Assembly (NCBI GenBank): GCA_946800325.1
Contig: OX326956.1
Span: 14,177,167-14,241,166, forward strand
Source of the DNA: Luzula sylvatica
Lineage: Eukaryota > Streptophyta > Magnoliopsida > Poales > Juncaceae
DNA length: 64,000 bases
Direction of reading: 5' to 3'
The notes under the pieces were generated by a model, which made no database searches, was not told the DNA's origin, and worked only from the letters and a program-made list of their open reading frames with translations. Shown here piece by piece: positions 45,315-58,075 of this stretch. A program made the translations under genes and the position numbers. Each line of letters begins with the position of its first letter. Within the stretch, counting starts at the first letter, position 1.

Positions 45315-47389
45315 ATATTTAAGGATACTATCATACAAATGACAAAAAAAAATTATGACCATTCTCTAAATCTTAAGAGTTATAAATCATGCATCAATCT
45401 CATTAATACCAAAAAATAAGGGTGCTGCAACTTTAGAGGAATTTCGACCAATTAGTTGCATCAATTTGCCTATCAAAATCTTCTCTAAAATTTTAGCAAA
45501 TAGGCTACAACCAAAAATGCCATCCATTGTATCTATAAGGCAAACGGCATTTATAAGAAACCGAACAATAATTGAGACGTTCATAGCCACATGAGAATTG
45601 ATTTCTCTTTTCCATAGGAAAAAAGTACCGGCCGTAATGATAAAGGTGGATTTCAAGAAAGTTTTCGATACGGTTTCTTGGAATTTCCTCGACAACCTTC
45701 TTAGTGTAAGAGGATTTCCAACAAAATGGAGAACATGGATAAAAGACCTTCTATCCTTCTCCTCCTATGCCGTGGCCAATGGTTGGCGAGGTACGAGATT
45801 CTAACATTACAAGGGTTTGAGGCAAGGCGACCCGCTATCACCGTTTCTTTTCAACATGGTATCCGACACACTACAACAAATGATTAAAAAGGTGTCGCCT
45901 GTACTATCCGCATCGGCAATCATAGCGCCCCCAAACGCTACAATATTCCGATGACACGATTATATTGCTAGAAGCAACCCCAAATAACTTAAAAATTATA
46001 TCTTGGGTTTTGGCACTATTTAGCAAAATTTCGGGTCTAGAAATAAATTCCCAAAAAGTGCTTTCGTGCCAATTGCGGTCCCGGAACAATATGAAAATCG
46101 TATCTCAACCATATTGGGCTTTCCGAAAAAATATCTCCCAATAACTTATCTAGGTTTACCCCTTACCATACAAAAGCCCAAAAAAATAGTGTATCTTCCA
46201 CTAATAAACAAGGTCCGAGATAGGCTCATGTCTTGGAAAGGAAGGTTATTATCTCTTGGGGGGATATTGATTCTTGCGAAATCGGTCCTTAATGCACTAC
46301 AAACCTATTTCATGCAAGCCTTCAAGCTACCAAAATTGACAATTAACAAAATTCAAATCCTAACTAGGGCTTTCTTTTGGAAAGATAAAGACTCTTGTAG
46401 CGGAGGAGCGTGTCTAATAAATTGGGATAAATTGTGTTTACCGAAACAAAACGGCGGTTTATGATTAATGCATTTTGAGACCCAAAATATTGCGCTACTA
46501 ACAAAGTGGTTATGGAATCTCGAGTCACAACCGGCCTCACTTTGGGCCGAGACCATCAACCAAATTTACGGAAATGCCACTTCCTTACAAAACAACTCTC
46601 GAAATAAATCATTCTTTATAACGGATCTCTTATATTGTATCCCTTTCTACAAGGCTTCAACTACACAAAATGGAGGCCAAACAACTTGGAAATGGTCCTA
46701 AAATGGCGCTTTCTCAACTAATTCGGAATACAAAATACAAAGGGATCTCGGGATTATTAGTTCATGGAATGAAACGCTATGGAAAACGAAAATCCCATCA
46801 AAAGTAAAAAAAATTGCGTGGTTATGGTTCCAAAATCGATTGCTTACGGCCGATAATCTACAAAAAAAAAAAGATTGCCCAATAACAATCATTGCCCAAA
46901 TTGCACGGGATTTACGGAGACATCAAAACACCTTCTAGGCAGTTGCCGGTACGTGTGGAGAGATACAAGAAATTCTCTAAACAAGGATAAAAGACGGCAA
47001 TGAGATGCAAGATTCTTTGCGATAGCATGGAACGTGTGGAAGGAGCGAAACTCAAGGATATTCAACAACCAAAATACCTCACGATATATAATATCCAACA
47101 AGGCGAACATGGAATCGGTGGCTTGGCTCCGAGCTGGCACCTAACAAGGCAACTTAGGAGTACACTTAACATCCTTCTTACCGGGATAAAACACTGCAGC
47201 TAGGGCAGCGCCAGGGGATACTTACTGGACACTTAATAGTTAATACCGCACTTCATTTTAATTCATTTTCTTTTCTTTTATCTAAAGATATGGATCCCCT
47301 AAATGTAATACACTATGTAATTTGATCTTTCTTTTAATTTCATTCATTGAGCTCGGCAATCGCTGACCTCCCTCAAAAAAAAAAAAAAA
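45315..47389 (+). pseudogene. 5'-truncated dead LINE (L1-type) retrotransposon
   Basis: Plus-strand frames spell a non-LTR reverse transcriptase: PKNKGAATLEEFRPISC (from ~45409), KVDFKKVFDTVSWNFL (~45643), GLRQGDPLSPFLFNMVSD (~45811), YSDD (~45944), YLGLPLTIQKPKK (~46149), then a zf-RVT-like end (KIPSKVKKIAWLWFQNRLL, ~46790). It is broken by in-frame stops (about 45592, 45802, 46462, 46699) and at least two frameshifts (one before YSDD, one near 46050). It ends in a 15-base poly(A) at 47375-47389. The flanks carry a likely 15-bp target duplication AACTT(C/T)GAAATTCAA (45300-45314 and 47388-47402). The endonuclease part is missing. Confidence 0.88.
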
Positions 47390-47402
47390 CTTTGAAATTC
47401 AA

Positions 47403-47844
47403 TATCAATATCAATTAGGAAATTTTATACAATGGGATGGAATGATTCAAAAGTAACATGAAACCAGATATTGTGTACAATGAATTCCAGAAGTTTTTTT
47501 GGACCAAACATATTTATGAATCACTTGAAAACAATAAAGAAAAGTGCACAAAAATTCGAAATCTGGAAAATATGTTTTTTAACCAAAAACTGTTTTTGAG
47601 CAGTAAATTTTTCTCAACTTTGAGAGATCATATCTCCCAAATTTAATATCCATACGAGATGTGGTAAATTTCTGTTGAAATACGGCCGTTAATAATACTC
47701 AAAATTAGTTTTGTTTTAAATTAAAGAGATCCAGAAATTCCTTTAATAACAAGTTGGCTCCAGCAACACATAAAACTGTTAAACAATCAATTAGGGTTTT
47801 TACTTTTTATGTTGTATTTAAAAATTCATACCAATTTACCACCA
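47403..47844. other. Gene-free spacer
   Basis: Nothing recognised. A 62-codon frame at 47458 has no visible domain. Confidence 0.35.
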
Positions 47845-48353
47845 TCCTTATTTTGGACCCAACTTTATGCAATTTTTTTGTGCCACATCATCACTTTTTC
47901 ATCACTTTTTTTTTAGCCATTAGATTATGATATGTGACAAAATTTAAACCAATGATTTTTTATAAACATTTTTTCTTTGTAGCCATTTAAGTGTCCCTTA
48001 TTTTACACTATGTTTTAAGGATTTTTAGAAACCCACAAATCATATATTAATGAAGTGGACTATTATTATTGGTTAGTTTTTTTCATGTTAAACTAAGTTT
48101 ATTCAATTGTTTACCATTTCACATAAGATTATATGATCAAATGTGAATGCAATGGAAGATGAAAAATTTAAATATGTAATACTATATCTTAATATGTGAT
48201 ATTATAAACATACAATACATAGTAGTAGTATTTTTAGAATTTTCATTTTAAAAAATTATCAAATATATTCGTTTTAATTTTCTCTTTATTTTGACATCCA
48301 TATTAACATAATTCATACAGACCATTTTCCATGATTTTAATTTGTAAAAATAG

Positions 48354-49214
48354 CAATGTTTTAAATTGCGATATTGCGGTCCATTGCGGTCGGGTCTTTT
48401 TTGCAGCGGATTGCGTTTGCGGACGCAATTGCGGCGCAATGAACTTATTGCGGACAGTCGTTGCGATATTAAATTATGTAAAAATAATAGTTTGTTTAAA
48501 TATATTTTTCATAATATTTTCTTCTAAAAAGGATAAAAAAGTTGATTGTCCAGGAACATTTTCAGTATAAATAAAAGTTGATCATAAAATTTTCATTAAA
48601 ATGGCAATTATACGGGATCTTTGGATTTGTATTTTGTTGAAGAATTTTTTGTCGACATCCAAAAATATCAAAACACTATAACTCAAATTTTAAATCGAAA
48701 CATCAATGAAATACAATGAAAATTATGAAAGCCATATATTTATAGATGAAAATGACATATTTTAGAAGTTATGTATGTTATGAGTATATTTTATCAAATA
48801 TTTTGATAATAAAACATGGAAACTAAGTATTAAATAACCTCAAAAAGTATGTTATAATGTTTATATTAAATAATTCTCGACGAAATTAATTTAACGTGTG
48901 TTTCGTGTTTAATTCAGGGTAAAAGACAAAATTTCACAAATTCAAGCCCATCATTGGGTTCCTCTCGTCGAGACGAGCGATTTCAATATAAATTTCGTGT
49001 AATTTGATGGAAGGATTTGAAAATTACAACGATTTGAATATTATCCCGCAATTTGTACCCGCAATTACCGCAATTTTCCCGCAATTTTCCCGCAATTGCG
49101 CCGCAATGGCCGCAATTTTTCGAAAACGCAATATACCGCTATATGTTATTGCGAAATTGCGATTCTAAATTTCGGGCCGCAATTTCCGCAATTGCGCCGC
49201 AATTTTAAACACTG
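48354..49214. mobile_element. hAT-like non-autonomous element (CARTG ends)
   Basis: Ends CAATGTTTTAAATTGCG and CGCAATTTTAAACACTG are inverted. Exact 8-bp target duplication AAAAATAG (48346-48353 and 49215-49222). Both subterminal regions are dense in GCAATTGCGG-type words, with an AT-rich centre. A 185-bp relative lies at 35349-35533. Confidence 0.85.
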
Positions 49215-49419
49215 AAAAATAGAATGTAAAAAATGCAATGCAAAAAGTGCATTTTTACAAAATAAAATTTTAATTATTTATTTACATGATAGAATTTTGA
49301 ATATTAATATTTATTTTTAAAAATTATGATCAAACAAATTTAATATTAATCCTTTTGAAAATAATAGAAATAAAAAAAAATTATCCATCGAAAAAATTTC
49401 TTAAATTTATAAACATTTA

Positions 49420-49727
49420 TCAAATAGATTGATTTTGTATTGTAGAATATATTAATATTAATATATAATATGTAATATTAATATAGAATTTAATTAATAT
49501 ATAATATATAATATTAATATGTAATTTAATTTGTAATATATAATATTAATATATTATATATAATATTAATATATAATAATATATAATATTAATATATAAT
49601 TTAATAAATACATAATAATATATAATATTTATATAATTTTATTAATATTTAATACGAAATTTAATTAATATATAATATTAATATATAATTTAATTAATTT
49701 ATAATAATATATAATTTAATTAATATA
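49420..49727. repeat. TAATATTAATATATAA-rich tract
   Basis: About 300 bp composed almost only of TAATATTAATATATAAT-like words; simple-sequence expansion next to the CACTA end. Confidence 0.85.
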
Positions 49728-50273
49728 GGGACTGGCCGTCCCTAAATCCAACCGTCCCTAAACCCAAACTGGGACCGCCCGTCCCTGAAATTGTCGTGTA
49801 CCTTTCTGCTTTAAGGACTGCCCGTCCCTAAACCCAAACTGGGACCGCCCGTCCCTAAACCTGTCATGTACCTTTCTGCTTTAAGGACTGCCCGTCCCTA
49901 ATTCAACCGTCCCTAAACCCAAACTGGGACCGCCCGTCCCTAAACCTGTCATGTACCTTTCTGCTTTAAGGACTGCCCGTCCCTACTAGAAACCGTCCCT
50001 ACAAGCCACCTGGGACTGCCCGTCCCTAAACCTGCTACTATCCTTTATTCCTGCACATGACAGTGTTCTTTTGACCAAAAGAAAATTTGGGACGGCCTGA
50101 CACAAAGTATACCGACCCAGAAGACATTTAGGGACCGCCCGACCCTATCAGGGTCCGAGCTTTCAGGGGCGGTACATCAGGGACGGCTAACCGACCCCAA
50201 ATAGATTAGGGACGGTTTTTAGGCTATTTAGGGACGGTTTTAACCGACCCAAATTAACTGCTGTGTTGTAGTG
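49728..50273 (-). mobile_element. CACTA element end with tandem CCGTCCCTAA repeats
   Basis: Read on the minus strand it starts CACTACAACACAGCAGTTAA at 50273. It is followed by many (A)CCGTCCCTAA / GGGACGG words and, further in, three to four tandem units of about 65-70 bp with CTTTCTGCTTTAAGGACTG. CACTACAA and dense subterminal repeats are CACTA hallmarks. The opposite end is absent. Confidence 0.8.
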
Positions 50274-50816
50274 ATAATAATGTTATTTTTAAAATATAAA
50301 TTTTTTAAAAATCATATGATATAAAATTATTTATGTTTATACTAAATTATTTTTTATATTATTTATTAAATTACTTTCAATATTGAGTTTGATATATTAT
50401 TAATAATTTTCATTGCATTTTTAATCAATAACAAATTGTGTGTACTATATAATTAATGATACGTTACTACGTATGTTGTATGATTCATTAATTCTATATT
50501 TGATATTGTATGAAATATTATGAACAACAATGATATAATATTTGTTGTTATGTTTTTTTTTTTTTGTAAAATCATGTGATACCTTATATGTTATTATTAT
50601 ATAATGACATTAATATAAGGGTTATTATTTAATTAAGAAAATGAAATTTTTTCACCATAATGTAAAATAATTATAAAACATATACATAATCTACAAATTA
50701 GTAAAAATAACTATATAATGAAGTGGTATTATCAATATTATTATATTTATATGTACTTTATATTATAATAAAAATATAATTAATATTCTCGTTGCGTAGA
50801 GCGAGTATTCTCCTAG

Positions 50817-52149
50817 TTCAATCAAAAATCCAAATCCAATTCTGTAAAAAGAGAATTCAAGATAGGACTTAGATCTATTTGAATATGTTTTAACTTCACT
50901 TTAATCAGTAGCAGAATAAATAATACTTAATTAACAATAACATGCCATAATTAGGATTTTGAGAGTTAGAAAATTCAAAATAAATTCAAATAAAATTCAG
51001 AAAAATAGGACACAAATTCACAAACTTAAATTAAGCTTTAATTAACAGAAAAGAAGCATTCTTTACACAAATCTCAACATAATTCAAATTAAAACAATAA
51101 ATAATGGAAGAAAAACACATAAATTGAAGAGGATTGAGTTGGAGCAGAGACCCCATGTACTCTAGAAGATTGATCTTGGTCGAGTGAAGCTCTAGGAGTG
51201 ATTGGTTGTGCTCAATTTACCTCTGAATCCTCAAATTTGGCTGAATTAGGTTTGTCGAACCTGTTAACATGTGCCAGTGGAGGCTTAGAGGTTGAGACAA
51301 AGGGTTTGATCATGGATGGGGGCTTGAGACAAAGGCTTTGATCATGGATGGGGGCTTGATGGGTCTGAGGTATGAACAAAACCTTTCAACAGCTCACAAA
51401 CAACTTTCGCTCACTGAAATGGCCTTTTCTGATCTGGAGAACAAGTCGGGGTTTGAAATCACTAATCTTGAAGTTTAAAAGAGAGGAAAGGCTTTAGGAG
51501 TATTTCTTGCGGGTATTCGATGGATTTTGAAGCTTTGAAAGGGGATGAAACCCACCCCAAACCAACACACTCACATAAATGGAGAGCCTGTGGTTTCATA
51601 GCCAAATCTCGCGGTTTCTTAACCAAATCTATCCAAATTTGTGCAAGAATCATGCTCACGACATGGGTACAAGTGGATAGCCGTTGGAAGATCGTGATTT
51701 CATCAACTGGAGAAAAGTTACGAGCATATGTCATGCATTATGGACTATTAAAACCGATAAAACCAAACCGATTAAACCGAATTCGACCGGTTCGCTTCGA
51801 TTTCCAAATAAACCGAACCATTTGCTCATTCGTAATCACATGTTAACTAAACATATGTCATGCATTATGGACTATTAGAAAATATAAGCAACCCGTCAAT
51901 TGTTACTTGTATATAATTCTAACGAAAATGGAGACTCACATGATGGACGTTTAATTTGAGGGATTTTGATGTATTTTGGTTAAAATCCAATGTTTGATTT
52001 ATTGTTTACGTGTATTTTGTGGTTGATATTCATGCATTTTGCAATACACACAAAAATTATGTATTTCGGATGATGAATCTCACTCTCTCGGCATATTTGT
52101 ATAAAATAATTGATCCCTCCCATCAAATTTACAAGAATTTGGTTCAACC
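50817..52149. other. Gene-free region with remnants
   Basis: 51291-51358 has a ~32-bp tandem duplication (TTGATCATGGATGGGGGCTT). 51500-51745 has exon-like composition and a 108-codon plus-strand frame with no recognisable domain. 51748-51825 is a truncated relative of the MITE at 15953. 51830-51990 repeats 44290-44475. Confidence 0.4.
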
Positions 52150-52310
52150 CCAACTGGTCATGTCATCAATCACTATTCATCAGTAATCACAAGCACTGTT
52201 CATTATCGATGTTCATGAATTACTGTTCATCATCAATTATTGTTCATCGGGGACTATTCATCGCCATCGGTTACTGTTCATCAATAATTACTATTCATGA
52301 CAGCATATAT
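52150..52310 (+). repeat. TTACTGTTCATCA-type short repeats
   Basis: About ten TTCAT(C/G)A words in 160 bp, approximate inverse of the set at 41968-42085. Confidence 0.65.
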
Positions 52311-53750
52311 AATTAAAATATATTTGCCCCCCCGCCTCTCCCCCCAAAAAAAACAATTAACCTCTCTAAATATATAATTTGGCTCAAACCCTCCCATTAA
52401 AAGGTAACAATGATGAGGTGACAAAAATTGGTTCAGTGGCTTAATTAGCTTCTCTGATTGACTCGATTAAATATTAATTGGCACATAAATAATTTATAAT
52501 AGAGGACGCAGGTGGATCTCCACAATGCCCGCAGAAGGATCGCCACTACATCCCTACCTCTCCTCTCACGTTATCTGTTCATTCTAGCGGTCTTTTTTTT
52601 TGTATCTAGATCCTATACTCTTTTGTGAAAGGTCTACATTTGTTCATCGATCGGATCGTCGCTGAATATTTAATATTCTTGATTTGCATAACAATGTTAT
52701 TTTTTAATGAAATATATATGCATCAAGCATATTGAATTATTATATGATTAAATTCGCAGTAAAACGCTAGTAATTTTTCTAGTATAATATAATATAACAC
52801 AACATAATATAATATAATATAATATGATAATGTAAGGATCTTTTAATTAGTGCTCCCGTGTGAAAGAAAATAGAACTAATCTTCTTATTCAGAATAAGCT
52901 GACGAAGAAACTGTCCGAGCTGGATCGTATACTAAAGAAGATGTTTTGAATTGCTCTTTTTTTTACGAGAGAGATCTGGTCGTCAAGTCAAGTTCACTCG
53001 CTTGCCTCTTCCTTTCTCCCATGTAGGAAGCAGTCCAAGTCAGAAACTAGTCTCAATCCTGGAATCCGCTCCCTTCCCCATCAACTGAAGAAGGGGACAC
53101 GAAGGGAACGCCGTCAATATGTTGTTTTAATAATAAATTCACCAGTGACATCACATAACTTTTTAATATGTTGTTATTCAAGAAATATTTCTTAGAAAGA
53201 AAGTTTTTACTTTCGATTTCTTGCTTGTCATCAAAAGTTCTATCGAGTCTTTGCTATTATGATTTGGTTAATCAAGTTTTTTATTTTTTAATTTGATCAA
53301 TCAAGTTTTTATCTTTTTAATTCGATTCAATTGGATATTTTCATCCATTAACAAATTACTGGACCGTTAACCTGTGATATAGCAATCACGTCGTGACATA
53401 TTTGATGACATGACAACATATGACATGTCATATTTGATGATGTGGTAACATACATTATTTTAAAAAGAAATGTTTAAGTTGTTATATGAGTCATTATACC
53501 GTCGTTATTTAATTCATTGAAAAAATATATGATTTAGTAGATTTATGTTAGTACTTCGCAAATTAAATTTGTAGGAAACAAAATATTCATATTTAATAAA
53601 TTCATAGATAAAATAATTTGTATTGTCATGTCATCAAATATACTATGTTATTGATTTTCACGTCACAACTTAACGTTCCTTCCAGTCACCAATTAATGGA
53701 TTGAAGTATCCAATTGAACCAATTTTAAAAGGTAAAAAGACTTGATTGAT
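52311..53750. other. Gene-free spacer, possible Helitron-like end
   Basis: No gene. TTCGCAGTAAAACGCTAG...TTTTTCTAG|T at 52753-52782 resembles the Helitron-like terminus at 4681, weakly. Confidence 0.3.
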
Positions 53751-54292
53751 ATGTTACGCGGATACTTCAAAAATACATAAGTATCCTGAGGATACGCGTA
53801 TCCCACACGAATATGGGTGGTCCGTGCTATACGGTTCGGATACATATCAGATACGCCATGTGGCGTATTCTAATATTCAAATATATATTTTTTTCAGAAA
53901 CGTCGGGGATACGGTATGATTTAGCTGGGGATACTTCCCGAATACGGCTGGGATACTTCGGCCAAATATATATTTTAGCTGATACTATTTTTAAATAAAT
54001 CATATAGGATACTTCTAAATTAGTTCTCAGATACTTCTAGAAAAAAAAATTGTGATACTTTTATGATACATGTATTGTTTGGTTGATTTTATTTATTGTC
54101 ATGATATTTAATTTAAAAATATTATTAATTTATTATTTAATTTGTTATTAATTGATTAATCATATATAATATAAATATATTAAAATAATTATTGTATAGT
54201 CGTATACGTATCCGTGATTTTTTGAACAATGTCGCATCGCGGTATCTGTATCGTATCAGATAAGATATCCGTATCCGTATCCGTGCAACATA
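53751..54292. mobile_element. MITE with GGATAC-rich inverted ends
   Basis: Starts ATGTTACGCGGATACTTC and ends with near-inverse CGTATCCGTGCAACAT. Many CGGATAC / GTATCCG words lie inside. TTGATTG occurs close to both ends (53742-53748, 54297-54303) and may be the target duplication, but not directly abutting. Superfamily tentative (hAT-like). Confidence 0.6.
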
Positions 54293-54443
54293 GCAGTTGA
54301 TTGGCCAAATTTAAAAAACAAGAGATTTGATTAATCTAATTAAAATATCAGGGTTTGATTGAAATTTTAATAAAAGGTAAGGGACAAAAGTAAAAAATAT
54401 TCTAATTTTTACTATAAGTTTTCTTTGCAAATTTATATACAAA

Positions 54444-55155
54444 CTAGTTTTATCCCCGCGCAATTGCGCGAATTTTTTTTATATAATTATTTAAATAGAA
54501 TTAACGCGTGTGCGAATTAACGCGAATGCGTTTGAACTAAATTAATCTAATCATGATGTCAATATATGCATAAGTTTCATGAAATTAGTCTATCACGGAT
54601 ATTATTTTCTAATATAATTTGTATAAATAGCATTTGTTCAGGTGCTTCTAAAATCGATTAATATAATCAGGACATATTCGCAAATTTTAATATGTATGTA
54701 AAATAGAAAAAAGACCATATGTAAAAAAGGTCCAAAATGTAAAATAAGAAAAAAAAGATCAAAATGTAAAAAGGACCGAAATGTAAATTAAAAAGGACCA
54801 AAATGTAAATTAATACTAAAAAAGACCAAAATGTAAATAAAAGGACCAAAATGTAAATTAAAAAAGTAAAAAAGACCGAAGTATAAATAAAAAGAACCAA
54901 AATGTAAATAAAAAGGACACAAATGTAAATTAAAACTAAAAAAGACCAAGATATAAATTAAAAGGATCAAAATGTAAATTAAAAAATGATCAAAATGTAA
55001 ATATAAAGGACCAAAATATAAATAAAAAGTACCAAAATGAAAATTAAAACTAAAAATGACCAAAATGTAAATTAAAAAAATATTTTTTATAAAAAAAGCC
55101 CCTGATGACGTGGAGGCTTAGAATTGCAAGAATTTTGTCTACTTTATACATAAGA
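54444..55155 (-). mobile_element. Minisatellite Helitron, complete copy 2
   Basis: Minus strand: A|TCTTATGTATAAAG at 55155, 3' end CGCGCAATTGCGCGGG hairpin (one arm slightly decayed), spacer and CTAG|T at 54447-54444. About 17 internal GACCAAAATGTAAATTAAA units (54700-55070). Matches 39253-40004. Confidence 0.83.
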
Positions 55156-55570
55156 TTAATTGCGATAAAAAATTCCTTAACATTTTGACTGTACTTTACA
55201 TTTTATTTTCGCAATTGCTCTTTGTAAAAACAATATAATACCATAACTTTTTTAGAAGAATATCTGGATATGTAACATTTTGAGATGACGTCATATAATT
55301 TTTTAACAGTACAGCATGTTTTTGAAGAAATAATTTATGTTATGAGTTTTATTTACGAAATCTTATACAAGTAATCAATGTTTTATATTGCAATACAACG
55401 ATTCGTAGCCTTTTTTACTGTCATTTACATGTGATTCTCGATTGTCATTTTCACTAATGTTAGCTATGCTACAATTGTCATGTTTAACTAACTGCAAATA
55501 ATAACTTTTTTAAGAATTTTTACTAAAAATAATTTTTCAAAACCTATTGACAAAAATATTATTTTTAAAA
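55156..55570. other. Gene-free spacer
   Basis: Nothing recognised. Confidence 0.35.
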
Positions 55571-55966
55571 AAATCTTTTGAGAACGAAAAAATGTTTTTT
55601 GTAAGATATAACAGTTTTGTACAAAATAAAGAAAAATCCAGGAAACCAAAACCTAATTACAACTGAATACAAAAATGAAATCCCGGTTTCTATATCGGAG
55701 CGGGCATTCTTTTCCAACTCCGTTCCATTCTTCTCTCTCTCTCTGAAGCAAACTGGCAAATGGCACGGTGGTGGGTTTATCGCCTTTGTCCGTTTTAACC
55801 CAGAAATTTGGTTATCTGGTGAGTCATGATGTTTGCAAATGGCACGGTGAATACCTACGCCATCACCCACAGTAGCAAACACTCAATCTCGCATTCTGCA
55901 CCGGTCTCGTATTTGGGTTTCAATAGAGATTCATCGGAACTTTTTCACTTAATAGCAGGTAAACTA

Positions 55967-57274
55967 TATTGAAATTAATGTTTTTAATATTATTAATAAT
56001 TTGGGGCAGGATTAATAATTAATTAGGTGTGAAATTATGAGAGATTCATATTAAATTAGGGGATGTTTCTTGACATAAATATGTGTCTATTTAAATAGAA
56101 GTATCTAGAATTTAGATAGATACGATGTATGGTTGAAAGAGTGTATTTAGGGGATGCTTATTAATCTCTATTTAAAGAGATCATGTACTGTATCAAATGA
56201 GGAGAAAAGAATTAATTCAATGTCCCTGTGGGGTCTCTCTCTCTCCGTGTTCTATTTGATTGAATCTTTCCATTGGTTATCATATCCATCACCCAATATA
56301 AAATCCCCATATTATCTCCAATCATATGAAGTCCAAATTCTAACATGGTACCAGCCGAGGTTGTTTGCGATTGTTTGCGAAAGCGACGGTTATCGAGTTT
56401 AGTAGAAGTCGGAGAAGGAGTCACCAAGACAACCAAAGAGGTTACGTACTTGGGCTCACACGAACTTCACAACTCATTTCCGAATTATCGAGTTTAGTAG
56501 AAGTCGAAGAAGGAGTCACCAAGACAACCACGGAGGTTACGTACTTGGGTTCACACGAACTTCACAACTCATTAGCGATTTATCGAGTTTAGTAGAAATT
56601 TGGAGTAGGAGAAGGCCACGACAACCAAGACGGTATGTTCGGGTTCCCACAAATTTTGCAACTCAAATTCGATGAAGAAAGAAGTCAAATTTCGACGAAA
56701 GAAAAAAAAAATGATCCGAAAAAAACGATCCGGAAAGAGGACGATTCGAAAAAAGCGATTCGAAAAAATGATGCGAAAAAAAAGGCGATTCGAAAAAAAA
56801 ACCGATTAAAAAAAAAAGGAGTTTAAAAAAAAATAAACGAGCGTGACGGAAAAATATCACGGGGGATTATCGTGAAAAAAACATTAAGGGGGAGTATTGA
56901 AATTAATGTTTTTAATATTATTAATAATTTGGGGCAGGATTAATAATTAATTAGGTGTGAAATTATGAGAGATTCATATTAAATTAGGGGATGTATCTTG
57001 ACATAAATATGTGTCTATTTAAATAGAAGTTTCTAGAATTTAGATAGATACGATGTATGGTTGAAAGGGTGTATTTTGGGGATGCTTATTAATCTCTATT
57101 TAAAGAGATCATGTACTGTATCAAATGAGGAGAAAAGAATTAATTCAATGCCCTGTGGGGTCTCTCTCTCTCTCCGTGTTCTATTTGATTGAATCTTTCC
57201 ATTGGTTATCATATCCATCCCCCAATATAAAATCCCCATATTATCTCCAATCATATGAAGTCCAAATTCTAACA
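55967..57274 (+). mobile_element. Small non-autonomous LTR retroelement (TRIM-like)
   Basis: LTRs at 55967-56345 (379 bp) and 56895-57274 (380 bp) run TATTGAAATT...TTCTAACA, differ at roughly six positions plus small indels, and are flanked by AACTA (55962-55966 and 57275-57279). A primer-site-like TGGTACCAGCC starts right after the first LTR; a purine tract AAGGGGGAG (56886-56894) precedes the second. The 549-bp interior has no gag or pol, only two and a half ~95-bp tandem units with ATCGAGTTTAGTAGAAGTC and a Lys/Arg-type GATTCGAAAAAA repeat. It must rely on another element's proteins. Confidence 0.9.
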
Positions 57275-57395
57275 AACTAATCAGAAATTCCCTCGTGTTG
57301 TTCATCTTTATCGGCATTAAAGCTCATTTTGGAAATTTCTTTGCTCGATTATCGAACTGGCAAGTTTATTTGATATGATTAAGGGTATGGGGAAT

Positions 57396-57565
57396 GAGTA
57401 ATGATAGGGACCACGAATTTGGTCCCAAGAATTGACCACGAATGCCACGTGGCAGACAGCTATTGGGTGTATTAAAAGTCGTGCAAACATTCATCCAATA
57501 GCTGTCTGCCACGTGGCATTCGTGGTCAATTCTTGGGACCAAATTCGTGGTCCCTATCATTACTC
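57396..57565. mobile_element. Mutator-like fold-back MITE
   Basis: Near-perfect ~70-bp inverted arms starting GAGTAATGATAGGGACCACG and a loop of about 28 bp. Exact 10-bp target duplication TATGGGGAAT (57386-57395 and 57566-57575). Each arm contains the G-box-like palindrome CCACGTGG. The left module A copy (about 500-512, GGGTATGCGGAATTGG) is the unoccupied site. Confidence 0.93.
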
Positions 57566-58075
57566 TATGGGGAATTGGTCCTGTTTCACATGAAGAAAGG
57601 GTTAGTTTCCAAGCAAAAGTAGGAGAGATGCATCAGTTTCAATCATTCAAGCGACGATGATACAACTGCAGATTCAATCATTCAAGTGAGTATTTTTCAT
57701 AAATTGATTCACGAATTTCAGTTATATATCCACGAATTAACATGAAGGACGTAACCGAGAGGCATCATGTCATCAGAAGAAATTCATGCTGCTAGAAATT
57801 TCATAACAAAGATATACTCAAATCACAAGCCAGGAGTCAACGCAATCGATTCGGCACTGACATGATCATGATGCGATCCTTATTCAAGAGGAAAAACTCC
57901 AAAGTATACCTCACTAAGAAGTTCAAAGAGGCCTCGGAATCCAAGTTTCTCATATTCATCGCGAGTAGATTTGAAAACCCGTCTACAAAAGTTATTTGTA
58001 AGAATGCAATTGATTTTATTATGCTTGCCATTTTGGGGGTATTATGATTCTTGGAACTTTCCTCGAGCACCACAA

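Larger units (their letters stand above)
47845..50816 (+). mobile_element. Helitron family 1, copy 3 (carrying two later insertions)
   Basis: 5' A|TCCTTATTTTGGACCC at 47845. The 3' end has CTCG...CGAG stem, GTATTCTC spacer and CTAG (50813-50816)|T. Both boundaries fit insertion between A and T. Body matches 14932-16783. Nested in it are a hAT-like element (48354-49214) and a CACTA end with a preceding AT-rich block (49420-50273). No RepHel. Confidence 0.75.
55571..58075 (+). repeat. Module A, right copy, with two insertions
   Basis: Same repeat as 1-1170. It is expanded by a 1.3-kb LTR element (55967-57274) and a 170-bp fold-back (57396-57565). Here module A runs directly into satellite C at 58076, whereas the left copy has about 4.8 kb between them. 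Confidence 0.65.

Noticed and set aside
51520..51846. 108-codon plus-strand frame
   Set aside because: Runs into a truncated MITE and has an overlapping minus-strand frame; no recognisable product.
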